Below are positions 8,352 through 16,743 of a stretch of 64,000 bases of DNA, in pieces. Every line of letters starts with the position of its first letter. The stretch's first letter is position 1. The notes below the pieces were generated by a model. It worked only from the letters and a program-made list of their open reading frames with translations, was not told the DNA's origin and made no database searches. The translations under genes were made by a program, and so were the position numbers. Source of the stretch: Scopulibacillus darangshiensis (lineage in GTDB: Bacteria; Bacillota; Bacilli; Bacillales; Sporolactobacillaceae); contig NZ_SLXK01000005.1 in assembly GCF_004341035.1 (NCBI RefSeq), positions 100,816 through 164,815 of the forward strand, given 5' to 3'.

Positions 8352-8951
8352 CTAATCTTGATCATTATTCCCATTTTTCAGTTCAAAAACATCTGCTAAA
8401 TCAATGGTAAAGTCTTGGAACAAACCAATATCTATTTTGTCTTTACCCGCATAAATATCCGGCCGTCCGTATTTCCCTTCATCAGTCAGTGTAAAAATGG
8501 TGACGATGTTTTCTTCAGGATAGACAAGCCAGTAATATTGAATTTTCATACGCTCATACAAGTAAAATTTCTCCTTCAGATCCTTTTGCATCGTCGAAGG
8601 AGATATGACTTCAATGACCAAGTCCGGGCTCCCTATACAGCCTTTATCATCCAATTTCTTTGGATCACATATCACGACTAGATCAGGCTGAACAACCGTT
8701 GTTATTTCATCGTCCGTTTCATTGCTGTTAGGAAGACGAACATCAAAAGGGGCCTGATAAACGTCACACGTTTTTCCTTTCAAATAAACCGAAAACTCTG
8801 TAGAAATATTCATGAGAATTTTTTGATGCCGTCTAGACGGTGCAGATGACATATTATATGGTACGCCATCGATCAGTTCCCATCTTTCCTCAGCAGGCCA
8901 ATTCCTATAATCACCATAGGTGAACGTCGTTTTCTCGAGCGGCCGGCTCAT
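8352..8951 (-). CDS. Uma2-family (DUF820) PD-(D/E)XK nuclease-like protein
   Basis: A 199-residue protein. The core has the Uma2 pattern: VQPDLVVICDP, then SPDLVIEVISPST and DLKEKFYLYERMKIQYYWLVYPE, in which Asp and Glu of the strand pair and the following Lys form a restriction-endonuclease-like site. The N-terminal YRNWPAEERWELIDGVPYNM is also typical. The start is ATG 8951, 8 bases after AAGGAG. Uma2 proteins are abundant in cyanobacteria and some Firmicutes, without a proven role. It is a single gene with its own terminator. Confidence 0.88.
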   Translation of the reverse strand: MSRPLEKTTFTYGDYRNWPAEERWELIDGVPYNMSSAPSRRHQKILMNISTEFSVYLKGKTCDVYQAPFDVRLPNSNETDDEITTVVQPDLVVICDPKKLDDKGCIGSPDLVIEVISPSTMQKDLKEKFYLYERMKIQYYWLVYPEENIVTIFTLTDEGKYGRPDIYAGKDKIDIGLFQDFTIDLADVFELKNGNNDQD

Positions 8952-9005
8952 CCCTATCACTCCTTGGCATTTACATTTATTATACCATGGTGTCCATAAC
9001 AGCAG

Positions 9006-9875
9006 TCATGTTCTCTCCGGATTCAAAATATAGTTCCGAATGGCATAGGCGACACCATTGTCATCGTTCGTTAAGGTAATGATGTCACACATCTCCTTGA
9101 TATCCTTTTCGCCATTTCCCATAGCGACACTTAAGCCCGCCTTCTGGAACATGGAGACATCGTTGAAATTATCGCCGATCGCCGCCGTTTGTTCCATTGA
9201 GATGCCGAGATGATTAGCCATCGCCATCAAGCCGTACCCTTTTTGGGCATCGATGTGGTTAATTTCGAGGTTATCAATACCGGAGGAAGTAAGACAAATC
9301 TCCTTTTCGGCTTTAAGATCACTCGCTAACCGCTCCAATTTTTCCTTTTGAAAGGATTGAATCAAGAATTTATATATAACGATGTCATGTTGGAATAATC
9401 CCACCGCGTTCTCAAATGGGTGGACATCGGCTAATGTCTCATAGCGCCTGACAATATCTCTGTATGCTTCCTCTTCAAAGGAGAAATCCATATGCTTCAA
9501 TTGCTCAATTTCATTCGTTAATCGGTCCGTACCGTTGGTAAGCACATGAACCCCCTTATTGGTTGATATTCTATAAAAGGCGTCATTAACCTCTAATATC
9601 TCATAAATCCTCTTTGCTTGTTCCGAATGCAATGGACAGCTTTTGATCAATTGATGATCATCAGTGAATACTGCTGCACCGTTGCTGGAAATAGCCGGGC
9701 AGCGGAGATTTGCCTCGGCGAGAAGGGCGTCAATCTGGGATATCTGCCTGCCAGAGGAGATCGCGACGGTTACACCTTCCCTTTGCGCTTCCCTAATAGC
9801 CTTGGCGTTTTCTAGACTAATCGTCCCGTCACTTGTTAATAATGTTCCATCCAAATCAATTGCGATGAGTTTCAT
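9006..9875 (-). CDS. Cof-type HAD-IIB phosphatase
   Basis: A 289-residue haloacid-dehalogenase hydrolase of the Cof subfamily. Motif I is DLDGTLL (Asp7 nucleophile, Asp9 acid/base), motif II is the Ser in AISSGRQ, motif III is the Lys in DAQKGYGLMAMANHLG and motif IV is GDNFNDVSMF. Such enzymes dephosphorylate sugar phosphates, FMN or phosphorylated pyridoxal. The start is ATG 9875, preceded by GGAGG. The next flanking genes are unrelated, so the substrate stays unknown. Confidence 0.92.
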   Translation of the reverse strand: MKLIAIDLDGTLLTSDGTISLENAKAIREAQREGVTVAISSGRQISQIDALLAEANLRCPAISSNGAAVFTDDHQLIKSCPLHSEQAKRIYEILEVNDAFYRISTNKGVHVLTNGTDRLTNEIEQLKHMDFSFEEEAYRDIVRRYETLADVHPFENAVGLFQHDIVIYKFLIQSFQKEKLERLASDLKAEKEICLTSSGIDNLEINHIDAQKGYGLMAMANHLGISMEQTAAIGDNFNDVSMFQKAGLSVAMGNGEKDIKEMCDIITLTNDDNGVAYAIRNYILNPERT

Positions 9876-10036
9876 AAAAATAGCCTCCATTCAATGCCAC
9901 GATTTTACCACATTTTCATTTTACTTTTCATTATAATGTTCTAACCGGGCATGCGGTACCCATGGAAATTCAAGTTCTCTAAAAGTAAAAATTTGAATAG
10001 GCTCTAATAATACAAAAAATGAAGGGGATTGGTGTC

Positions 10037-10465
10037 ATGCAATATTATTATGGTGGTCAATTGCCTCTTAGGGTAATGGATGAAGCTGAATTTTGGAAGC
10101 TTCAGGAGGAAGAGCACACCGTTGTCATCCGTGAGCTCGTCAAAGGCCTTGAATCGAAATATGTTGAGGCACTAAAACAGTGGGAAATACTGCTTTCAGA
10201 AACACACAGCCAAATTGTCCGTTTCATTGAAACTGCTGTCCGCTCAAATGGCTCGTTCTCCCAGGAGCTCTACCGTGATCTTATGCAATTGATTGTCTAC
10301 TGCCTCAATCAAAGCGAAAAGTTTATTGCCTTCTGTAATGAAATGATGCGGGAAAGTGATCCAATCAAAAATAATCCGACAGCCCGGGTTGTCATGAGGC
10401 ATATTATCGACGAATCCGAATATTTTATTGGCATTGCCCAAACCATTTTGTATCAAAAAGCATGA
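10037..10465 (+). CDS. DUF2935-like helical protein
   Basis: A 142-residue, predicted all-helical protein that resembles one DUF2935 bundle. It has an N-terminal EEHTVVIREL helix and a C-terminal MRHIIDESEYFIGI helix with His/Glu spaced for metal binding in a haemerythrin/ferritin-like bundle. I take ATG 10037, which has AAGGGG nine bases upstream. The convergent neighbour is a double-domain DUF2935 protein, so the two are probably related in function, but no role is established. Confidence 0.6.
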   Translation: MQYYYGGQLPLRVMDEAEFWKLQEEEHTVVIRELVKGLESKYVEALKQWEILLSETHSQIVRFIETAVRSNGSFSQELYRDLMQLIVYCLNQSEKFIAFCNEMMRESDPIKNNPTARVVMRHIIDESEYFIGIAQTILYQKA

Positions 10466-10477
10466 ATCACATAACCA

Positions 10478-10512
10478 AACCTTCCCGCACCGCAATAGGG
10501 AAGGTTTTATTG
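10478..10512. terminator. Bidirectional terminator between DUF2935 genes
   Basis: AACCTTCCC (10478-10486) pairs with GGGAAGGTT (10498-10506), with T-rich flanks on both strands, between two convergent genes. Confidence 0.8.
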
Positions 10513-10519
10513 CTTCATA

Positions 10520-11344
10520 TTAACTCATGCTTGCCGTTGTTACCCGCGGTTTTGTCGGATCACATGATGGCGGCGGCGTGCCGTCAGATTCCGCCAGCTG
10601 CATGAGATAATAACATTCCTCCCTTGCCATATGATCCGCCATTAATGGTGTGAATGTCCCTAGAAGTTCTTTACTGAGGCCCCATTCTTCCAACTCGGCC
10701 AAAAAGCCGCGAAATACTTTAAGCTCAAGCCGCACATCAGAATTGTATCGTGAAAGGGCCGGAAATTGGTAGATATTTGTGCGCAGATAACCAGCTATTT
10801 CAATCGCTTTCAAATAAAAGCCATGAAAATCCTCCTCAAATGCCTTTCCTTTTTCCTTTAATTTTCTTTCCGTCACGTCCAAGGAGCTTGTTATGATCCC
10901 TGCATGGGCTCCGGCATCTGACACCCATAGCAGGTGGTGATGGATCGGATGCACCTTTGGCGGCACCTTCCCTTCTGCCAAAAAACTTAGGATTCGCAAA
11001 TACTCATCAAGTTCATTCACCATGTGGTTGATGAAAGTTTCGGCCAGACCAATCGATATATCACCGGTAAGCTGCCTCCTTAGCAAGTTAAGTTTAAATA
11101 CCCTTAAATCACCGGCGGCCTTCTCTGCCGCTTTCGTCAGCTGATTAAGAGCATCCCCGGAAAGCTCTCTTCTGGATTGGTGGAGAGCTTGATCAAATGC
11201 ATTAATAAATTGGCGGGCGACTCTTATGTCTTCTGTTTCATTAGGTGATAGAGCGTGATAGATGAATCTGGCATGATCGCCAAGGACCTGAAGCCAAAAA
11301 CGATGCTCAAATAACACCGTTTCTTGATATGTTCCCTGAGCCAT
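10520..11344 (-). CDS. DUF2935 domain protein
   Basis: A 274-residue helical protein with two tandem DUF2935 repeats. The first starts LFEHRFWLQVLGDHARFI, the second HHHLLWVSDAGAHAGII. Each has His and Glu/Asp at bundle positions suited to a di-metal site, for example the EEDFHGFYLKA and DHMAREECYYL segments. Such proteins occur in Bacillales and Clostridia, often with sporulation genes. The function is not known. It has a GGGGG ribosome site and is a single gene. Confidence 0.85.
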   Translation of the reverse strand: MAQGTYQETVLFEHRFWLQVLGDHARFIYHALSPNETEDIRVARQFINAFDQALHQSRRELSGDALNQLTKAAEKAAGDLRVFKLNLLRRQLTGDISIGLAETFINHMVNELDEYLRILSFLAEGKVPPKVHPIHHHLLWVSDAGAHAGIITSSLDVTERKLKEKGKAFEEDFHGFYLKAIEIAGYLRTNIYQFPALSRYNSDVRLELKVFRGFLAELEEWGLSKELLGTFTPLMADHMAREECYYLMQLAESDGTPPPSCDPTKPRVTTASMS

Positions 11345-11487
11345 TATAATCCCCCTTAAAAATATGTCTCTTAACTTATATGTTTATTTAGTGCTCATAT
11401 TTACTTTGTTTTCTAAAAAAAGGACTAACATCTCGATCCGAAGAATGATAAAATGTAGAATATTCGAATTCTAAGGGGGTTAATCGA

Positions 11488-11697
11488 TTGAATCGTATAT
11501 TTGAAGTTATTTTATTTCTCATCCCTTTTATTGCCCAGCTCTTGCTCCTCCCTTGGGTTAATAAGGCGGATCCCTTTGTTATCGGCTTGCCGTTTTTCTT
11601 TTTCTGGTGGCTGCTTTGGCTCTTGGCAACACCATTTTTTACACTTGCGATCTACAAGCTTCGCAAAAATCGGTCAACTAGAAAGGAACAAAGATAA
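11488..11697 (+). CDS. DUF3311 small membrane protein
   Basis: A 69-residue protein with two membrane helices and a basic C-terminus (KLRKNRSTRKEQR). It starts at TTG, eight bases after AAGGGGG. DUF3311 proteins are encoded directly before sodium:solute symporters in many bacteria (YhjC/YhjB in Bacillus subtilis). Here the next gene starts 2 bases later, so it is probably an accessory subunit of that transporter. Confidence 0.85.
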   Translation: MNRIFEVILFLIPFIAQLLLLPWVNKADPFVIGLPFFFFWWLLWLLATPFFTLAIYKLRKNRSTRKEQR

Positions 11698-11699
11698 TT

Positions 11700-13160
11700 A
11701 TGAGTACGTCTAATCTTGCACTTTTAATAACAGCAATCATTGTTTTTATCGTCATTATTATTGGTTTTATATCCGGTTCAGATAAGTCATCACGTGAATC
11801 GATTGAACAATGGTCAATTGGCGGGCGTAATTTTGGAGGTTTGCTCATTTGGTTTCTAATCGGTGCTGATATTTATACCGCCTACACCTTCCTTGGTTTG
11901 ACCGGCTACGCTTATACCTTGGGCGCACCTGCTTTTTTTGCTTGCGCTTACGCGGCTTTGGCCTTCCCTATCATTTTCTACTATATACCGAAGATTTGGT
12001 CCGTTGCAGCGGAATTCAAAATGACGACTTTAGCAGATTATGTCAGGGAACGTTTCGACAGTAAATTTCTTTCAGGGTTGGTTGCTCTTGTCGGCATCCT
12101 TTTTTTAATTCCATACATTGATCTGCAATTAGCTGGGATCCAAAATGTTGTGAAAGTCGCGGGACATGGAACAATCAGTCCCACCGTCATTCTCATCATC
12201 AGTTTTTTATTGGTAGGGACATACACCTTTTTCAGCGGGCTGCGGGCACCAGCATGGACCGCTTTGGTCAAAGATATCTTAGTCTGGGTTGTCATGCTGT
12301 TCTTAGTCATCTATTTGCCTATTAAATGGTTTGGGGGCTGGGGGGATTTCCTTCATGTCGCTGCGGAAAAATATCCTGAATACATGACGCTGCCGGGACA
12401 CGGCGGCGGGCATGGGTCATTTTGGTTCTCTACTGCTGCATTTATTTCTGCTGTCGCCCTTTTTATGTGGCCGCATTCGTCGACAGGAGCCTTAGCGGCA
12501 AAAAGCGGTGAGTCTCTTAGAAAAAATGCGATTGCTCTTCCTTTCTATAATATCTTGCTTTTTTTCATTACCGCTTTGGGCATCCTTGCTTTGCTCGTTG
12601 TCCCGGGTCTGAAAGACAGCAATTCCGCCTTGCTTATCTTGATTCAAAAATCTCTTGGCGGTGTCGGTCAGGGGTTTTCATTTGCCACCATTATGCTGGC
12701 AAGCCTAGTACCGGCCTCAATCATGGTCATTGCAGCTTCGAATTTGCTTGCGACAAATATCATTCAGGACCTCTTTGCCAAATCAATGCAGCAAAAAAAG
12801 GTCACTTTAATGGCCAGGTTATTTGTCTTTCTGATCGTGCTTCTTGCCCTCATGTTCGGCATTCTGTTTCCGTCATCAATCATTAACCTTCAGCTTCAAG
12901 GAACTTCAGGGATTGTTCAGATCTTCCCTGCCGTTGCTGTAAGCCTCTATTGGAAAAAAATGAACAAGGTCCCTGTTACAGTTGGTTTGATCGGTGGTTT
13001 AGTGATGATTTTTCTAGCAGCACCGCTTCATTTACCAGGTTACAGCGGTTTTTGGGGAATCCTGGTTAACATCGCCTTGATTCTGATCCTGACGCCATTC
13101 TTCGCTGGTAAAACAGCTTCGTCAGATAACAAGGTTGTCCGTTTCCTTTTTGAAAATTAA
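11700..13160 (+). CDS. Sodium:solute symporter (SSS family, YhjB-like)
   Basis: A 486-residue transporter with about 13 membrane helices. The N-terminal WSIGGRNFGGLLIWFLIGADIYTAYTFLG and the VPASIMVIAASNLLATNI helix, with sodium-site Ser and Asn residues, are typical of the SSS group that carries monocarboxylates, pantothenate or proline. The DUF3311 partner points to the YhjB-type subgroup, whose substrate is unproven. It is the second gene of a two-gene operon. Confidence 0.9.
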   Translation: MSTSNLALLITAIIVFIVIIIGFISGSDKSSRESIEQWSIGGRNFGGLLIWFLIGADIYTAYTFLGLTGYAYTLGAPAFFACAYAALAFPIIFYYIPKIWSVAAEFKMTTLADYVRERFDSKFLSGLVALVGILFLIPYIDLQLAGIQNVVKVAGHGTISPTVILIISFLLVGTYTFFSGLRAPAWTALVKDILVWVVMLFLVIYLPIKWFGGWGDFLHVAAEKYPEYMTLPGHGGGHGSFWFSTAAFISAVALFMWPHSSTGALAAKSGESLRKNAIALPFYNILLFFITALGILALLVVPGLKDSNSALLILIQKSLGGVGQGFSFATIMLASLVPASIMVIAASNLLATNIIQDLFAKSMQQKKVTLMARLFVFLIVLLALMFGILFPSSIINLQLQGTSGIVQIFPAVAVSLYWKKMNKVPVTVGLIGGLVMIFLAAPLHLPGYSGFWGILVNIALILILTPFFAGKTASSDNKVVRFLFEN

Positions 13161-13196
13161 GTCACCGGATAAAGACAGGGTAAAAGTTAATTAAGC

Positions 13197-13228
13197 AAAG
13201 AGCCAGCTTTGACTAAAGCTGGCTCTTT
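13197..13228. terminator. Bidirectional terminator
   Basis: AAAGAGCCAGCTTT and AAAGCTGGCTCTTT form a perfect 14-bp stem with a GACT loop. It separates the symporter operon from the convergent phosphatase gene. Confidence 0.9.
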
Positions 13229-13234
13229 CCCATT

Positions 13235-13861
13235 CTATAGTTTCATCGGAACAATTTTGAAATGTGATGTATCCGCACACTGGCTGATTTTCCAATCCTC
13301 ACCGCTGATCTCTACCGTTGTCAGGCTTGTTCCTTCTATATACGGTCCTTCCCACAACCGTTCTAAGGGTGTTTTATTAAAGTAGCTCAATATAATTTTT
13401 AAAACAATCGCGTGTGTAACAATCAGGACTTCCTGACCCTGGTATTCATTCAGAATATGTTTGAGCCACGGCAAGACCCTTTCTCTAACCTGATAGAAAT
13501 CCTCACCATTTGTAGTTTTAAATAAATGGGGCTTTGTCCAAAACAAAAGTGATTTATCAGGGTCCTTCTTTTCGATATCACCCTTCAAACACCCTTCCCA
13601 ATCACCAACATTAATCTCCAGAAAATGCTCATCCTGTACAATCTCTATATCTCGTGTCCCCCGAATGATTTCCGCGGTTTCCAAAGCACGTGCGCTCGGG
13701 CTTGAAATGATCAGATTGATATTTATATTATTCAGGCGTTCCGACAGCCATGACGCCTGCTCTCTGCCTCGTTTGGTTAATAAAGAATTTTGCCTGCCCT
13801 GCATTCGGCCTTCAACATTCCATTCTGTTTCGCCGTGCCGGGTTAAATACAACTTTGCCAT
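13235..13861 (-). CDS. Histidine phosphatase (phosphoglycerate-mutase-like) family protein
   Basis: A 208-residue enzyme with the RHG motif LTRHGETEWN (catalytic His9). The second His is in VTHAIVLKIIL, with conserved Arg and Glu (GRMQGRQNSLLT, EINVGDWEG). Family members are cofactor-independent broad phosphatases, for example PhoE-like or CobC-like enzymes. The cobalamin context is absent, so a general phosphomonoesterase is the best guess. It is a single gene with a strong GAGGAGGG ribosome site. Confidence 0.9.
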   Translation of the reverse strand: MAKLYLTRHGETEWNVEGRMQGRQNSLLTKRGREQASWLSERLNNININLIISSPSARALETAEIIRGTRDIEIVQDEHFLEINVGDWEGCLKGDIEKKDPDKSLLFWTKPHLFKTTNGEDFYQVRERVLPWLKHILNEYQGQEVLIVTHAIVLKIILSYFNKTPLERLWEGPYIEGTSLTTVEISGEDWKISQCADTSHFKIVPMKL

Positions 13862-14276
13862 TTAAAGCCCTCCTCGAAAAAGTAGAAGCAAGTACAACTT
13901 ATTAATATCAGGCGGCAAACTGCCGCCAGCTAAGGTTCTAGGAAGGGTTGCAACATCATGGTGCAAGGAATCATACTTCCTTCTTTCAATTCTATTTTCA
14001 ATTCTATTTTCATGAGATAAATTCCTTTTTCGATCCAAAAAATATTATTAAAGTACCATTAGCATTATACTTGACCATAAACTAAAATTCGTGAAACATA
14101 CGGTGATCCCTGCATTCATTCTGGGACAAATATGTGACAAAATACGAGTCGAAAGTAGCAAATTCGCTGCTACAAAATACAATATTTTATTTATTCAAAA
14201 ATGAGCAAAAAATATGCAGCGGTTAGTTCATTGTAGGGTATAATGATGTCATGGAAATCAGACAGGGGGAAGTATA
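13862..14276. other. Intergenic region with hairpin and promoter
   Basis: A 415-base gap between divergent genes. GGCGGCA-AAC-TGCCGCC at 13911-13927 is a tight hairpin without a T-run, in the upstream region of the phosphatase. The perfect -10 TATAAT at 14239-14244 belongs to the GNAT gene; no good -35 precedes it. I see no further gene. Confidence 0.5.
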
Positions 14277-14873
14277 ATGAATATTGAAGCGGTGGAAGCT
14301 ATTGAACTATCAGGAGAGGCTGTGAAAATCACCCCAATGACATTGGATCATGTGTCAGGTCTTTTTGAAGCAGGGAATGATCAGAGAATCTGGTCTTATA
14401 TGCCAATGAACATCAAATCTGCCAAGGACATGGATAAGCTTGTTCACCAAGCTTTGCAGGATAAAAAGTCAGGGACTGCCTTCCCTTTTGCCATCATGGA
14501 CAGCAACTCCAAAAAGCTTATCGGCAGCACCCGATTTCTAGATATCTCTGTTCCTAACAGAAACCTTGAAATCGGCTGGACATGGCTTTCACCGGCAGTA
14601 TGGCGTTCCAAAGTCAATACAGAATGCAAATATTTACTTTTGAAATATTGCTTTGAAACCTTAGAAACGATACGGGTCCAAATCAAGACAGACGAGCGGA
14701 ATACAAGATCACAACAAGCTATAGAAAGACTCGGTGCGGTTAAGGAAGGCATCCTACGAAATCATCGCATCCTCGCCGATGGCTTCTATCGCAATACCGT
14801 CTGCTACAGTATCATTGAAAAAGAATGGCCGGCGGTTAAAGCCAGACTCGAAAGGCATCTTAAAAGAAACTAG
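14277..14873 (+). CDS. GNAT N-acetyltransferase, RimJ/RimL-like
   Basis: A 198-residue acetyltransferase (Acetyltransf_3 type). The order of elements is an N-terminal KITPMTLDHVSGLFEA substrate-side helix, the GSTRFLDISVPNRNLEIGWTWLS strand pair, and the acetyl-CoA region with the TDERNTRSQQAIERLGAVKEG motif usual for RimJ/RimL enzymes. These acetylate N-termini of proteins or small amines. It is preceded by TATAAT and a GGGGGA ribosome site. It is a single gene. Confidence 0.9.
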   Translation: MNIEAVEAIELSGEAVKITPMTLDHVSGLFEAGNDQRIWSYMPMNIKSAKDMDKLVHQALQDKKSGTAFPFAIMDSNSKKLIGSTRFLDISVPNRNLEIGWTWLSPAVWRSKVNTECKYLLLKYCFETLETIRVQIKTDERNTRSQQAIERLGAVKEGILRNHRILADGFYRNTVCYSIIEKEWPAVKARLERHLKRN

Positions 14874-14884
14874 ACACACCAAGT

Positions 14885-14915
14885 AACCAGGATGTCAACC
14901 GCTGACATCCTGGTT
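14885..14915. terminator. Bidirectional terminator
   Basis: AACCAGGATGTCA (14885-14897) and TGACATCCTGGTT (14903-14915) form a 13-bp stem. The stop codon of the convergent hydrolase gene lies inside it. Confidence 0.8.
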
Positions 14916-15734
14916 TATAAATGATTTAATTTCCGTTGCGACTTCTTCTGGCTTTTCTTCGGGCAATAAATGACCTGTATTCTCGAATGTCCGCAATGTC
15001 ACTTCAGGCAAATCCCTTTTGAATCTTCTTGCTACAGATACAGGGACGACCCGATCTTCTATCCCCCATAATAAAAGGACAGGCTGGCGGATTGTGTGAA
15101 GAACGAGCGGCGTCAAGTCACCTTCGCGATGGCGCATCAGCCTGACAAGCGAACGATAAAAATCGATGTTTTTCAACGGGGCAAGATAACCTTCGACCAT
15201 CTCATTCGTCACCAAATCACGGTTATGAACGACTTCCAAAAATGTCTGCATAATATCCTTTTTTCTAAAAAAGTACTGCAAATAATAACTCATAAATGGT
15301 AAATAAGACGCCCATCTTAGCCACAGTCTAAGCCTTCCCAAATAACCGGAAGCACTTAAGCCGACAACTTGTACAATTCTGTCAGGCGCTTGGTTTGCTG
15401 CGTACAAACTGATTTGTCCGCCCATTGAATGTCCCACCAAAACCGCCTTTTTTAACGCCATTGCATCCAGAAAGCCGATCACTAGCCTCGCGTAATTATC
15501 CAATGAATAGAAAAACTTAACTGATTTTTCACTTTGCCCAAAACCAGGCAAGTCCAGTGCGAAAATGGTAAAAGAATCACTCAAATAGGGAATCAATGTT
15601 CTAAAACTAAAGGCCGATGACAAATAGCCATGAACCATGACCAGCACCGGCCGTTGTTCTTTCAGGGGACAGCCATGATGCTCATAATATATCTCCACAT
15701 CATTTATTTTTTTAAAAGATCCTTTGCTTTCCAT
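14895..15734 (-). CDS. Alpha/beta-fold hydrolase
   Basis: A 279-residue hydrolase. The oxyanion-side motif is VMVHGY, the nucleophile elbow VGHSMGGQ, the acid Asp in LLWGIEDRVVP and the catalytic His in TGHLLPEE. A cap region (about residues 125-200) sits between the nucleophile and the acid. The sequence is closest in style to carboxylesterases and epoxide-hydrolase-like or meta-cleavage product hydrolases. The substrate cannot be named. It is a single gene. Confidence 0.9.
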   Translation of the reverse strand: MESKGSFKKINDVEIYYEHHGCPLKEQRPVLVMVHGYLSSAFSFRTLIPYLSDSFTIFALDLPGFGQSEKSVKFFYSLDNYARLVIGFLDAMALKKAVLVGHSMGGQISLYAANQAPDRIVQVVGLSASGYLGRLRLWLRWASYLPFMSYYLQYFFRKKDIMQTFLEVVHNRDLVTNEMVEGYLAPLKNIDFYRSLVRLMRHREGDLTPLVLHTIRQPVLLLWGIEDRVVPVSVARRFKRDLPEVTLRTFENTGHLLPEEKPEEVATEIKSFINQDVSG

Positions 15735-15940
15735 CGCTTTCTTCTTCCTTTAGCACTGTTTTATTTTATTGATACAATCATGACGTTTATTTAACAAAAA
15801 TTAAGGGTAAATGTGATATGTCCAAGCAGCTTTCGAACCCTTATATATACCATACCCCATTAATCGGCATAACCAATCATGTTTTACTTAAATTAGGACA
15901 TCATAAAAGGAAACCATTTTTCCGACCGTTTTCTTTGAGT

Positions 15941-15968
15941 TTGACAATGACTTGTAATAAAATATTAT
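15941..15968 (+). promoter_or_regulatory. Sigma-A promoter of the 16028 gene
   Basis: A perfect -35 TTGACA (15941-15946), a 16-base spacer and -10 TATTAT (15963-15968) lie 60 bases before the TTG start codon. Confidence 0.7.
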
Positions 15969-16027
15969 TCGTTGTGTCTGGATAAGCAAGATCAATGTTT
16001 AACTAAAATTTGAAAGGGGAACGAATA

Positions 16028-16687
16028 TTGAAACTGTACCAAGTAAGAAAAGGGCAATTCGTCTATTTTAACAATGAGCTATGCAGGGTTTATTCTGTCA
16101 AGCCTATGTATAAGCAATCCGTTCATCTCATTAGGCTTAGAGATCTGAAACAACAATTAACAAATGCCGCCAATGTTGAAAGGATCAAGCCTGAGCCGCT
16201 TGACAGCTTTCTTTTCAATAACAACATTTATACTTTACATAGGGACAAAAAAGCATCCGAGGGAGATTTTATTCTTATTACAAATCCAAATCCGGATTAC
16301 CTGGACCATTATTTTTTAAATGCCATAGAAGTTGTTGCAACAGTTGAAAGCAAAGGTGTCATTACCAATAAGTCTAACGGAATCAGGCATAATGAGTATT
16401 TATTGATGGTTCCCGGCCGTGAGAGTGGCAGCCGCCCTATCGAGTATCAAGACATTGAAAAAGTTCACGACAGTGAAGCTATTAGTACTGATCAAGCTGT
16501 ATCAAACTTTAATAACATTGAAGTTGGTGATGTGTACAGAAAACGGAACAGCGATACCGCAGTTGAAGCGATGGTTATTGCGATACAAGGTGAAACCATC
16601 ATTTTGGGAGGGAATTTACAACTTCCAAAAAACGAGTTGACTGATCATGAAAAATGGGAGTTTTTATATAGCCTCAACCAAGATTAA
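16028..16687 (+). CDS. Conserved Bacillales protein of unknown function, 219 aa
   Basis: A soluble protein. I choose the TTG at 16028 because AAAGGGGAACG lies just upstream. The N-terminus (KLYQVRKGQFVYFNNELCRVYSV) looks like a small SH3/KOW-like beta barrel. The middle has an ITNPNPDYLDHY motif, and the C-terminal part has a second beta-rich unit (NIEVGDVYRKR...ILGGNLQLPKNEL). I recognise the type as widespread in Bacillus but know no function. It is 56 bases upstream of the betaine transporter and probably co-transcribed from the 15941 promoter. Confidence 0.75.
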   Translation: MKLYQVRKGQFVYFNNELCRVYSVKPMYKQSVHLIRLRDLKQQLTNAANVERIKPEPLDSFLFNNNIYTLHRDKKASEGDFILITNPNPDYLDHYFLNAIEVVATVESKGVITNKSNGIRHNEYLLMVPGRESGSRPIEYQDIEKVHDSEAISTDQAVSNFNNIEVGDVYRKRNSDTAVEAMVIAIQGETIILGGNLQLPKNELTDHEKWEFLYSLNQD

Positions 16688-16743
16688 TGGAAACAAAGAG
16701 GTGCTATGTCGTGTTAATAGTAAGAGCCTGAAAGGTGGATTTG

